NCBI GenBank assembly: GCA_910586505.1
Contig: CAJUGV010000009.1
Location: forward strand, 31,139-95,138
DNA from: an uncultured Paraprevotella sp.
Lineage (GTDB): Bacteria; Bacteroidota; Bacteroidia; Bacteroidales; Bacteroidaceae
Direction: 5' to 3'
Length of the DNA stretch: 64,000 nt
Made by a program: the position numbers and the translations under genes. Each line of letters begins with the position of its first letter. The stretch's first letter is position 1. Below the pieces are notes generated by a model. The model was not told where the DNA came from, searched no databases, and saw only the letters and a program-made list of their open reading frames with translations. Of this stretch, positions 26,718 through 36,150 are shown piece after piece.

Positions 26718-29546
26718 TTAACGCAGTTTCAAGCCCTGCACACGTCCGGACTCACCCACATACTGTATCACCCAGCCTGCACTTTCACCCGGCAATGCCA
26801 CCGTATTTTGTCCGGCCTCACAACGGCAACTCTTCACCAAACGACCGTCAAATGCATACACACGAAGGAATCCGTCTTCCAGCGCATCCATAGTCAGGCT
26901 ACGACCTTCACGCCGACAAGATGTCAATAATATATCATTGTTTCTGCCGTCCAGAACCACTTCTTCCACATCCGTCCCGTCATCCACTACCTTCTTTATA
27001 ATACGGTAAGGAAAAGCAGAGCAAGGATCCATCGAAACGACCAGAGACGTCCCATCCTCATTCAGCACCAGCAAACCTCCGGTAGCAGCAGAAGAACGCT
27101 GTATCGCATACAGATTCTCATCCGTACACTTGTGAAGGAGATTGAAAGAATGCTTGGAATACTCTTTCAAAGAAGACATCGAACCCTTCTCGTCCAAGTG
27201 CATGATGCTGTTCGTACGGCTTTCAAGCAGATAACGGTTGCCATAGGAAGAAGGAAGACGACGGATCTTCCAAAGATAATCCTTATCCTGCTCTTCCTCA
27301 TAGCTCAGGAAACGGGCATCCGTATTACGAAGATAAGCACCCGTCGATGCATTGCAGATATAATAACTGTCATCAGAGGAAGGAGCCTCCGTCATCGCCT
27401 CATACACCGGAATCTCGAAATTATAGACAGTCTGAGCCTCTGCTCCCGTTTCGGAGATTCGGCGGTAGATCAGTTTACAACTGAAACAACTGTCCATAGC
27501 CTTCACGTGCAACGTATCGTTCAGGTCGGCCACCTTCTTTCCTGAACCGTCTATATGATAGGTCAGAGTGTCGGACTGAATAGTGTCCGTACCAACCACC
27601 CATTTATAGATACGGGTCGTTGTCTCCAACTTTCCCAAAATCGAAGTAGGTTCGGCATACAGACTGAAAGAAGAACCTTTTTCCAGAACCATACTGGTTC
27701 CCGGAACCACCTTGTTGCCATTATAGATCACATAAGGATCTATCTCGGATACTTCCACCCGGAATATCTGTGCCTTCTGTGCACCCGACCGGTGTATCAT
27801 CGTCACACGGTAATAATAACCGGTTGCCACATTCGTCAGATCTATCGTCGGAGTGGTATTCTTCAGTGTAGACCATTTCTTACCATCTGTACTGCGCTCC
27901 CATTTCCATTCCCGCACTTTGAAACCATCATACGATATTCCAAAGGTCAGGTTACTGTATTTCTTCACATAAATCAGGGTATCGCTGCTTTCCACGCCGT
28001 CGGTCTTCGCATACACAGTGAAAACACCTTCCGGAGTGCCTTCGCCCTCTACGTGAAACGAATACATACGCGTACACTCCACACCCTGGCTGTTGACATA
28101 ACGCACACGGAACACACGCGAGGTCTCAAGAGTCAACTCGCGTTCATTGCTTGTGCAGGAAGCATCGTCATCCCAAGACCATTTGCCGGTATCCTCCTCA
28201 CCTTCGGGAAGTACTACCGTAATCTTCATTTGAGAACCTTTCGGAATATTAGACAACTCAGTACGCGTACTCGTCTTGCCGCCATACTGTACCATTCCAC
28301 CCAGAATAGTGGGAACTTTGGTCTTGTCGGTCAGAGGGTCCAAACTGCACATCAATGAGGTAAAGCCCAAATGGTCATAACCACCACTGTTACCGCCATA
28401 GAAACCGCCACCCGCATCGATACCGTCACCGTCATGTGTCTCCATCAACTGACGACTGTAAGGCATCTTCACACCACGCACATTCTCATAGTAGTTCACA
28501 ATGCGCGGCCATGTGCAACGGTTCGTTCCACGAGCACCCCAGCCCATTTCGGAAAAAGTACCATCACTATTTGTATACGGCACATTCGGTAGACCATCTA
28601 CCCCGCAGTTGTAAGCCGCCACATATTCGAAGCCCGCAGCAATACGGTCGTTCATGTGGGCATAGGCATCCTCGCCTTGGTTACGCCCCACACCGCAGAT
28701 GTCGGCTGCCAAAGCTACTGCCATGGAAGCATGTCCCTGGTCACGGTTGGACTCCTGCATCTGTCCCAGATAGCCGAACGGACCGCGTTCGTCCTCAAAC
28801 AACGTATGCACAAGATGATGCAACGACTCACCGTAACGGCGGTCCTCCATATACTTATAGTATTCCATTCCCTCGTTATACAACCATACGTCGTCGCACA
28901 AGATACCTGCCGAAATAATACAAAGTACATTACACAACCCCCAGTTGGACCAGTAATGGTCATCATAGCATCCGTGACGGAACTCCAGGAATCCGAAAGA
29001 GGTACGGGTAAACACACGGCGCACCCATTCCTGATAGCGCTTAAAATCAGCCGGCTTCCATCCTTCATAACCGCGCATCAGCTCTCCGGCATTGGCAAAC
29101 TCATAACCGTAGATTCCAGATGCCAAACTACCGTTTGAATTACCGGTCACTTTTTTGCAGGTCCGCGCCCACGCATTCAATATTTCTATAGACTTCTTCG
29201 CATAACGCTCATCACCCGATATACGCCACTCCATCGCACACTGATAAGCCGTATGCGCATCATTCATAGCCGCACCGTAATTGTCACCTTCCGGCTCCCA
29301 TACATTCCATCCACCACGGATGATCTTTGCGGTAGGATTCGGTTTCCAGTCCAGATTCAAATGACGGCTGGTCTTGAATTTCTTGTAAGCTGCCGTCCAC
29401 GGTTCCGCACCGATGGCCAACTTCTCCTTCACCCTCTCAAAATCCGCATGGGTGTTCAACGCACCCGGATGAATAAATCCCTGTGCCATTCCCCATAACG
29501 GGAAGCACAAAGCACACAACCATAATAAAACGTTTCTTTTCTTCAT
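26718..29546 (-). CDS. Alginate-lyase-type polysaccharide lyase (copy A)
   Basis: This 942-residue secreted protein has a signal peptide (MKKRNVLLWLC to GMAQ). I use ATG 29546 rather than the TTG at 29555. Residues about 20-400 form an alginate-lyase-type (alpha/alpha) toroid: FIHPGALNT, then DDHYWSNWGLCN (about 195) and QESNRDQGHASM (about 265), positions expected to carry catalytic Asn/His and substrate-binding residues. Such enzymes cleave uronic-acid polymers by beta-elimination. The family may be PL38-like, but this is from recall. Ig-like and beta-trefoil-like modules follow, and the end (LRVYAFDGRLVK) resembles a type IX sorting tail. It is paralogous to 33115-35949. Confidence 0.75.
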   Translation of the reverse strand: MKKRNVLLWLCALCFPLWGMAQGFIHPGALNTHADFERVKEKLAIGAEPWTAAYKKFKTSRHLNLDWKPNPTAKIIRGGWNVWEPEGDNYGAAMNDAHTAYQCAMEWRISGDERYAKKSIEILNAWARTCKKVTGNSNGSLASGIYGYEFANAGELMRGYEGWKPADFKRYQEWVRRVFTRTSFGFLEFRHGCYDDHYWSNWGLCNVLCIISAGILCDDVWLYNEGMEYYKYMEDRRYGESLHHLVHTLFEDERGPFGYLGQMQESNRDQGHASMAVALAADICGVGRNQGEDAYAHMNDRIAAGFEYVAAYNCGVDGLPNVPYTNSDGTFSEMGWGARGTNRCTWPRIVNYYENVRGVKMPYSRQLMETHDGDGIDAGGGFYGGNSGGYDHLGFTSLMCSLDPLTDKTKVPTILGGMVQYGGKTSTRTELSNIPKGSQMKITVVLPEGEEDTGKWSWDDDASCTSNERELTLETSRVFRVRYVNSQGVECTRMYSFHVEGEGTPEGVFTVYAKTDGVESSDTLIYVKKYSNLTFGISYDGFKVREWKWERSTDGKKWSTLKNTTPTIDLTNVATGYYYRVTMIHRSGAQKAQIFRVEVSEIDPYVIYNGNKVVPGTSMVLEKGSSFSLYAEPTSILGKLETTTRIYKWVVGTDTIQSDTLTYHIDGSGKKVADLNDTLHVKAMDSCFSCKLIYRRISETGAEAQTVYNFEIPVYEAMTEAPSSDDSYYICNASTGAYLRNTDARFLSYEEEQDKDYLWKIRRLPSSYGNRYLLESRTNSIMHLDEKGSMSSLKEYSKHSFNLLHKCTDENLYAIQRSSAATGGLLVLNEDGTSLVVSMDPCSAFPYRIIKKVVDDGTDVEEVVLDGRNNDILLTSCRREGRSLTMDALEDGFLRVYAFDGRLVKSCRCEAGQNTVALPGESAGWVIQYVGESGRVQGLKLR

Positions 29547-29574
29547 AGCATTCAACTTTTACTTATTCACGTTG

Positions 29575-29643
29575 CAAATATATATGTTATACTGCACATA
29601 TCATAGGTTAAAAAATAACAATTCATCGGACACTTTATAACAT
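29575..29643 (-). promoter_or_regulatory. Promoter with 27-bp operator, lyase copy A
   Basis: The -7 box TATATTTG (29582-29575) is a full consensus match 28 bp before the start codon. An element at 29617-29643 (AACAATTCATC then, after five bases, CTTTATAACAT on the plus strand) begins 34 bp upstream of the box. It matches the copy B operator at 25 of 27 positions. Confidence 0.65.
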
Positions 29644-29680
29644 AATGCAAAATAACAATACTCCCATATATATCCAAAGA

Positions 29681-29708
29681 GGCAGCGATTTTCGAAAAAA
29701 CCGCTGCC
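29681..29708 (-). terminator. Possible terminator hairpin after copy B binding protein
   Basis: Perfect 7-bp arms GGCAGCG (29681-29687) and CGCTGCC (29702-29708) enclose an A/T-rich loop 41 bp after the stop. No proper T run follows on the minus strand, so it may be a partial terminator or an RNA-stabilising hairpin. Confidence 0.4.
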
Positions 29709-29748
29709 AATGCCTATTTGAGATGATAAGGGAATCACCTCTTTCTCA

Positions 29749-32700
29749 TTACTTTCCCGTCACCACATATTTCTTACCGCCTGCGATGTAGATGCCTTTC
29801 TTCAGTCCTTTCACAGCATCTGCACGTTTTACCTGACGGCGTACAAGAGTTCCGGTAAGGTCATATACATCCACCAATTCGGTTTCCACACGTTCAACAT
29901 CTTTCACCACGTTGTTCACACCGGTTCCGTCCCCTGAACTTACATAATAAAAACGGAAGTTATCGGCCCACCACTGCGAACCGTGGCCACCCATTACACG
30001 TCCGTCACCTTTCATTCCGATGGTCACCGCACCTTTGTCCACATAGACAGCCGGAATCGCGGTATTGGTACCCACCTCTGCCTGTGCGACATCCCAAAGA
30101 TCTCTATTTCCATTAAAAATGGTATACGCAAACTGATCCTCAGTATAAGTGTAAACGGTGCTGTCTTGACCATTGATGTCGGGCATGGTGGAAATCTCTA
30201 CATCATTTGTCTGCGCGTAGAACCACATCAAATCAGGGCCACCGGTAATCCATGTAGCCGCTTCCACACGATAAGTACCCACAGGCAGAGCAAACTTGCC
30301 TTCCTCGCCTATCTGGGTGCCTACAACCTGACGGTAATTGGTGGCCGAGGCTATGTTATGACCTTCATGGCCGGACCAACTATAGCATACCAACCAAGAA
30401 TCTCCGGACTTATGCTCCGTACGGTGCGTTCCATCGGCATTGGTCTCACAAACCCATCCGTTGATGCGTGAATTTATAGGATTTTCGTTCTCATCCATGG
30501 CATCCTGATAAATGTTGGGATTCACCACAAAAGTAGTCATATCAAATGGATTCTCTTCTGTAGCCTTCGACAACACCGCGGGAGTCATGGCATCCAGGCA
30601 CACTGCCTGTAGTTCCTTCGTAGCCATGTCGGCGTCAACGGCATCAAAATCATCCTGATTGAGTAGCTCAATCACATTCTTATAAGCCTCATTTCCTGAG
30701 AGTCCGCCTATCTGATTGGCCAGCACAATGGCTGTTCCCATTGGATAACATACAGACATGGAAGTCTTCAGTACTGTGGACGCATCCCCAAGAGCAACTA
30801 TCTGACGGTCTACTTCTTCATCTACGTAAGTCTTCCAAGTCATATCTTCGGCAAGGGTAGCTGCGTCCACCAACGCATCATTAAATACCTTGCGCGCAGC
30901 CGGCTGAGCAAACAACTTACCATTGTTGAGGGCATCGAGCAGGTCATTGCCTTTTCTCACCAACGGAGTAAAGGCCAGATAATTGCTTATCACTTTCTTA
31001 CCATCACGAAGGAAGCCTTCCAATTCCTCTATAGCCTCTATCAAATCTTTAGCTTCCAGAGTTTCATCGTCCAAATACAGGAAGTATCCTTCTTCCTTGT
31101 CTACGGCAAAACCCAGATAATCCATATCATCAATGCCATAGTTCACCAGCGAGTCATGGAGTATCACACCTTCTTCCAGACGGTTTTTCAGACGCTCACG
31201 ATAAGCTGATCTGGCATCTGTACCTACATAAGAGAGGCGGAAATTGTCGGCCATCCATTCCGCACCCATCAATCCGGCTCTGCCCGCACCTTTGACTCCG
31301 ATGTAAAGTTTGCCGCCGGCCACAGCAATATTATGCACTGTCGTGGTGGTTTTCATATTATCGCGCGCCACGATATAAGCCTCTTTATCCATATTAAATC
31401 TTCCCTCAGAGAAATTCACGCTGTCGGGAGAGGCATAAATATGGATGTTCGCACCATTCACGGGATCAACAAGCATGTACGTGGCCGCACTAAGCTCATA
31501 AAGACCGTCAGGCAGTTTCACGCCATCTTCTTTACCTATCAATTGCTGGTAATGTCCCTTACAAATACAGTTTACATCATTGTCCGACCAACTGGAACAA
31601 TGTAGCTCGGTATTGGCATGAGAGGCCAGTGTCGGTGACCCGTTGTCGGAACTGCCGCGATCAACCATCGTCCATCCGCCAGGCATGTTTTGATATTCAC
31701 CGTTCTGGAAAATATTGGGGTTGGTGATAAAGCTGGTCATGTCTATCGGGTTCTCAGCTGTAGCAGTACTCAGGAACTCGTTTGTCATGGCATTTCTGCA
31801 CACGACATTCAGACTCTCCACATCAACCACCACGTTGTCATAGTCCAATTCTGTAGCGGCGAGATCAGCCACCACTTTCTGGTATTCTTCCGTAGCGCTC
31901 AATCCGCCAATCTTGTCGGCCAAATCCTTGGCCACCTGCAAAGAATAGTTCAGACCCACCACAGCATTGGCATTCATAATCGCCTCCTCTATGGCCGGCA
32001 CACCTCCAACCAAAGCCTCGGAAGCCTCTAATAATGTAGGCAGGGCAAGCACCGCCTTGGCATTGTCTATAGCGGTTTTCAGATTGGCTTTCACCTGATC
32101 GGATACGGCATAGGTACCGCTCTCCATCTTGGCATAGATATCTTCGGATGTGGCAAGATCCCGACGCATCACAATCGCATTCAAGCACACAGCCATAGCC
32201 TGTTCCAGCTTTTCGCTCATCGCCGTCACAGCCGCATTGACATCCTCAACCGAAGTCGATTCCGTATAACCGGAATACTTGTCAACAAGTGCGGTCAACT
32301 CTGACGAGGAAGCCACGCCAAGGGTATTCAGCGAGTCACGCATTACCGTAGTACGCTGCATCTGCATCATGAAAGCATCGAACGATTCACCGTCGAAATA
32401 AAGTTTGAAATCGTCCCAGCAAGTCCACTCGCCACCACGCATATCAATACCCATAAGCAACTCGCCCTCATCAGTAACCGAAAACAATAATTCATTTTTA
32501 TACTCATCGGGATAAGCCTTGCAATAAGTATCCATACCTTGCATTCCATCGGGCCATCCATTCCTGCTGTTTGGCATGCTTTCGTCTTTTACTCCGCTAT
32601 AAAGAGACTTAAGGGGGGTCTCTGCACCTCCTGCCACCAAATAGGCCTCAATCACTTCCGTTCCGCCATTATAAGCCTCGCCATTATCATTCCCTTTCAT

Positions 32701-33021
32701 TCTATGAAAGCCACGAACTGTCAGTTTGTAATTTCCGGCTTTCAGACCGAACACTTTCTGCAAGGCAGTATTTCTCTTCCTAAAAAACTCCGCATTCAGA
32801 TATGTATTGTTCACAACAGGTTCCAAATTTCCATCCTTCCACCCTTCCGAGGTTCCGGTAGAAAAATCCGCATTCTTCAAATAAGTGTCAGTCACATCAA
32901 TCCAACTGTGCTGTTGTGCAAAAAGCACTGCACCGCTCATCATGGTAAACATGGCAGCCACCGGAATACGTTTTCCGACTCTTTTGGAAATGCTTTTCAT
33001 AATTTTTCTTTTCATGTTCAT
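29749..33021 (-). CDS. Multi-module secreted binding protein with FIVAR-like helices (copy B)
   Basis: This is the 1090-residue paralogue of 23203-26475, with the same signal peptide type, the same three beta-sandwich modules ending CWDDFKLYF, WMADNFRLSY and WWADNFRFYY, the same helical linkers and the same sorting-type tail (VDVYDLTGTLVRR to GIYIAGGKKYVV). The module cores are nearly unchanged and the linkers vary more. A visible difference is in the third module, where copy B has WITGGPDLMWFYAQTND and copy A has LDHNNDFVELYAQTND, a candidate ligand-site change. It starts 93 bp after the copy B lyase stop, without an operator of its own that I can see, so both are probably on one transcript. 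Function is inferred as extracellular glycan binding. Confidence 0.6.
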   Translation of the reverse strand: MNMKRKIMKSISKRVGKRIPVAAMFTMMSGAVLFAQQHSWIDVTDTYLKNADFSTGTSEGWKDGNLEPVVNNTYLNAEFFRKRNTALQKVFGLKAGNYKLTVRGFHRMKGNDNGEAYNGGTEVIEAYLVAGGAETPLKSLYSGVKDESMPNSRNGWPDGMQGMDTYCKAYPDEYKNELLFSVTDEGELLMGIDMRGGEWTCWDDFKLYFDGESFDAFMMQMQRTTVMRDSLNTLGVASSSELTALVDKYSGYTESTSVEDVNAAVTAMSEKLEQAMAVCLNAIVMRRDLATSEDIYAKMESGTYAVSDQVKANLKTAIDNAKAVLALPTLLEASEALVGGVPAIEEAIMNANAVVGLNYSLQVAKDLADKIGGLSATEEYQKVVADLAATELDYDNVVVDVESLNVVCRNAMTNEFLSTATAENPIDMTSFITNPNIFQNGEYQNMPGGWTMVDRGSSDNGSPTLASHANTELHCSSWSDNDVNCICKGHYQQLIGKEDGVKLPDGLYELSAATYMLVDPVNGANIHIYASPDSVNFSEGRFNMDKEAYIVARDNMKTTTTVHNIAVAGGKLYIGVKGAGRAGLMGAEWMADNFRLSYVGTDARSAYRERLKNRLEEGVILHDSLVNYGIDDMDYLGFAVDKEEGYFLYLDDETLEAKDLIEAIEELEGFLRDGKKVISNYLAFTPLVRKGNDLLDALNNGKLFAQPAARKVFNDALVDAATLAEDMTWKTYVDEEVDRQIVALGDASTVLKTSMSVCYPMGTAIVLANQIGGLSGNEAYKNVIELLNQDDFDAVDADMATKELQAVCLDAMTPAVLSKATEENPFDMTTFVVNPNIYQDAMDENENPINSRINGWVCETNADGTHRTEHKSGDSWLVCYSWSGHEGHNIASATNYRQVVGTQIGEEGKFALPVGTYRVEAATWITGGPDLMWFYAQTNDVEISTMPDINGQDSTVYTYTEDQFAYTIFNGNRDLWDVAQAEVGTNTAIPAVYVDKGAVTIGMKGDGRVMGGHGSQWWADNFRFYYVSSGDGTGVNNVVKDVERVETELVDVYDLTGTLVRRQVKRADAVKGLKKGIYIAGGKKYVVTGK

Positions 33022-33030
33022 AAAATTTAA

Positions 33031-33066
33031 AGGTTCACGTTTCTACGTCATACCATCACCGAACCT
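33031..33066 (-). other. Leader hairpin upstream of copy B binding protein
   Basis: Arms AGGTTC (33031-33036) and GAACCT (33061-33066) repeat those before copy A, at the same distance from the start codon. Confidence 0.35.
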
Positions 33067-33114
33067 ATTGACAATGGAAACGATTTTTAGTTATTTGCTT
33101 TTCTATCATTTTCT

Positions 33115-35949
33115 TTAGCGAATCTTCAGTCCCTGAGTGCGACCGGAATAGCCCACATAATGCAATAGCCAGCCTATAGTCTGAGACGGAATGTCAACCG
33201 TATTCTTTCCGGCTTGGCAACGCTCCGTTTTAAGCAGACAACCGTCAAAAGAATAAATCTTCAACATACCACTTTCCACGGCATCCACCGTTAAACGGCT
33301 GCCATTGCGCTGACAAGATATCAGGCTTATTTCTTCATCCTTCACCTCGAACTCCACATCTTCTATTCCAGTTGGATCATCAACCTTCATAATACGGAAT
33401 GGGAAATCCGGAACGAGATCCTTCGAAATCTCCAGTAACATGCCATCACTATTGGGCACAAGCATACCACCGGTAGCTGCCGACGAACGCTCGATAGCAA
33501 ATTCAGCCTGCTCCGAACACTTACGCCAAATATTGAACGAGTGGTTAGCATAATCGTTTTCACTCGTTATCTTGCCGTCTTTAGACAAATGAAGTTTCCC
33601 GTTCGTACGGCTGACAAGCATATAACGATTACCATAATTTGAGGCCAGACGGCGTAGACGCCAGCGATAATCCTGTTCGTCCTCTTCGGCATAAGCCACA
33701 AACTGTGCATCCGTATTACGAAGATATCCTCCCGATACACTGCTAATGTAATAACTATCCTCAGCAGCAGGCATTTCTACATTCTTTTCATACGCATCCA
33801 CAACGAAATTACAGACAGAAGATGATGCAGCACCCTTTTCCGTGATTTCCTGATAAACCAACTTACAAGTGAGACAACTATCCACAGACTTGATATGCAA
33901 CGTATCATTTAAGTCGGGCACCTTATTACCCATATTATCCAAATGATAAGTTAAGGTATCGGCCTGAATGGTATCGGTACCCACTACCCACTTATAAATA
34001 CGGGTAGTTCCCGGTTGCTTGCCTATTACAGAAGTAGGTACAGCATACATACTGACAGAAGTTCCTTTCTCCACCACCAACTTCGTTCCTTGCTGTGGCT
34101 TCTTTCCTATCATCACATAAGGTTCAACCTTGGCTACTTCCACACGAAAGTTCTGCACGATTGTGGCACCGGATGGATGCGTCATGGTCACACGGTAGTA
34201 ATAAGAACCAGACACACTTTTCACTTCATACAGATTACAATTAGTATTCAAGTTGCGCCACGTCTTACCATCAGAGCTACGTTCCCATTTCCAGTTACGG
34301 ATAGTAAAACCATCATACTGCAATCCAAATATCAAGCTACTATACTGCTTTACATAAAGCACGGAGTCTTGAGTTTCCACACCATCCCATTTTGCATATG
34401 CCGTTGCATAACCTTCGGGAGTTCCTTCACCTTCCACATGCAAGGAATACATACGTGTACATTCCACGCCCTTACTGTTGATATATCGAACACGAATCAC
34501 CCTTGAAGTCTCCAAAGTCAGTTCGCGCTCGTTACTAATGCAAGTGGGGTCATCATCCCATGACCACTTGCCAGTATCCTCTTCATCCTCGGGCAAAATC
34601 ACGGTAATCTTCATCTGTGAACCCTTCGGGATATTGGAAACCTCCGTACGGGTGGTAGACACACCGTTATACTGCACCGTTCCGCCTAATTTGGTCGGCA
34701 CCTTGGTCTTGTCGGTCAACGGATCCAGGCTACACATTAATGAGGTAAAGCCCAAATGGTCATATCCACCGCCTGTACCATAGAAACTACCACCACCATC
34801 AATACCATCACCTGCATGTCTCATCATGATGGCATGACACCAAGGTACTTCCACACCACGCACATTTTCGTAGTAGTTGACAATACGAGGCCAGCACGGA
34901 CGGTCCCCACCGCGTCCTGCCCAACCCGGTTCCGGAAAATAAGCGCCCTCCATATTCGTATAAGGCACGTATGGAACATCTTGCCACATGTTATAAGCTG
35001 CCACATATTCAAAACCGGCCGCAATACGGTCATCCTTATGCATATAGGCATCCTCACCCTGATTACGGCCCACCCCGCAAATGTCCGCCGCCAAAGCCAC
35101 CGCCATGCTGGCATGGCTTTGGTCGCGATTAGACTCATGCATCTGTCCCAAGTAGCCAAATGGACCACGTTCATCCTCAAACAGGTGATAAACCAACATA
35201 TGGCTTGACTCACCGTAATTGTGGTCTTCCATATATTTAAAAAACTCCATACCTCGGTTATACATCCACACGTCGTCACACAATATACCCGCAGATATGA
35301 CACAAAGCACATTACACAATCCCCAATTGGACCAATAATGGTCGTCATGACCCGGTGCTCGGTTTTCAAGGAAAGAGAGAGAATTACGGGCAAACACCCT
35401 ACGCACCCAATCCTGATAACGCTTGAAGTCCGCAGGCTTCCATCCCTCATAGTCTCGCATCAATTCCCCGGCATTGGCAAATGCATAACCGGAAAGTCCC
35501 GAAGCTAAGGCATAATTATTGTTTCCACCAATATCCTTGCAGGTACGTGCCCAGGCATTCAAGTATTCAATCGCTTTTTTAGCATACTTCTCATCCCCAG
35601 TAATCCTCCATTCAAGAGCAAACTGATAAGCCGCGTGCGAATTATCCTGGGGAGTTTGATAATTATCCGTGTTTTCCCCAGGTGGCAACCACGGACATCC
35701 ACCCCCACAACCACGAACAATTCTACGCAATGGAGTGGGACGGCGATCATCCACGGTAACAATATAAGAACTGGACTTAAATTTCTTATAAGCCGCCGTC
35801 CACGGTTCCGCACCGATGGCCAGTTTCTCTTTTACACGGTCGAAATCAGCCTGAGTATGCAAAGCACCCGGATGAATAAACCCTTGTGCCATCCCCCACC
35901 ACGGAAAGCATAACGCACACAGCCATAATAAAATGTTTCTTTTCTTCAT
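33115..35949 (-). CDS. Alginate-lyase-type polysaccharide lyase (copy B)
   Basis: This 944-residue secreted lyase parallels copy A: signal peptide, FIHPGALHT, DDHYWSNWGLCN, MHESNRDQSHASM, two or three Ig-like modules, a beta-trefoil-like region (YYISSVSGGYLRN to HLSKDGK) and a sorting-type tail (LKIYSFDGCLLK). I use ATG 35949, since the upstream in-frame start adds residues before a perfect signal peptide. It differs from copy A mostly in the loop at about residues 45-85, where it has an insertion with RGCGGGCPWLPPG. That loop comes before the first toroid helices and could change substrate subsites. It is directly downstream of the HTCS gene and has the operator-type promoter. Expected reaction is beta-elimination on a uronic-acid-containing glycan; the substrate is not determined. 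Confidence 0.75.
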   Translation of the reverse strand: MKKRNILLWLCALCFPWWGMAQGFIHPGALHTQADFDRVKEKLAIGAEPWTAAYKKFKSSSYIVTVDDRRPTPLRRIVRGCGGGCPWLPPGENTDNYQTPQDNSHAAYQFALEWRITGDEKYAKKAIEYLNAWARTCKDIGGNNNYALASGLSGYAFANAGELMRDYEGWKPADFKRYQDWVRRVFARNSLSFLENRAPGHDDHYWSNWGLCNVLCVISAGILCDDVWMYNRGMEFFKYMEDHNYGESSHMLVYHLFEDERGPFGYLGQMHESNRDQSHASMAVALAADICGVGRNQGEDAYMHKDDRIAAGFEYVAAYNMWQDVPYVPYTNMEGAYFPEPGWAGRGGDRPCWPRIVNYYENVRGVEVPWCHAIMMRHAGDGIDGGGSFYGTGGGYDHLGFTSLMCSLDPLTDKTKVPTKLGGTVQYNGVSTTRTEVSNIPKGSQMKITVILPEDEEDTGKWSWDDDPTCISNERELTLETSRVIRVRYINSKGVECTRMYSLHVEGEGTPEGYATAYAKWDGVETQDSVLYVKQYSSLIFGLQYDGFTIRNWKWERSSDGKTWRNLNTNCNLYEVKSVSGSYYYRVTMTHPSGATIVQNFRVEVAKVEPYVMIGKKPQQGTKLVVEKGTSVSMYAVPTSVIGKQPGTTRIYKWVVGTDTIQADTLTYHLDNMGNKVPDLNDTLHIKSVDSCLTCKLVYQEITEKGAASSSVCNFVVDAYEKNVEMPAAEDSYYISSVSGGYLRNTDAQFVAYAEEDEQDYRWRLRRLASNYGNRYMLVSRTNGKLHLSKDGKITSENDYANHSFNIWRKCSEQAEFAIERSSAATGGMLVPNSDGMLLEISKDLVPDFPFRIMKVDDPTGIEDVEFEVKDEEISLISCQRNGSRLTVDAVESGMLKIYSFDGCLLKTERCQAGKNTVDIPSQTIGWLLHYVGYSGRTQGLKIR

Positions 35950-35978
35950 AGTATTCAACTTTTGTTTGTTCAACACTA

Positions 35979-36047
35979 CAAACATACCATATCATTAAAA
36001 GTGTGTATGAGACAAAAAGAAACAATTCATCTGACATTTTATAACAT
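35979..36047 (-). promoter_or_regulatory. Promoter with 27-bp operator, lyase copy B
   Basis: The -7 box TATGTTTG (35986-35979) is 29 bp before the start codon. The element at 36021-36047 (AACAATTCATC then, after five bases, TTTTATAACAT on the plus strand) begins 34 bp upstream of the box, the same spacing as for copy A. Confidence 0.65.
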
Positions 36048-36150
36048 TATAGGTTATTATTCTCATTTTTAGTAGAAAGTCTCCCCCTTTCACACGTCCG
36101 CCTCACCCCCACCCTATTTATTCCACGATAGAAGCGACAGAAATCCATGC

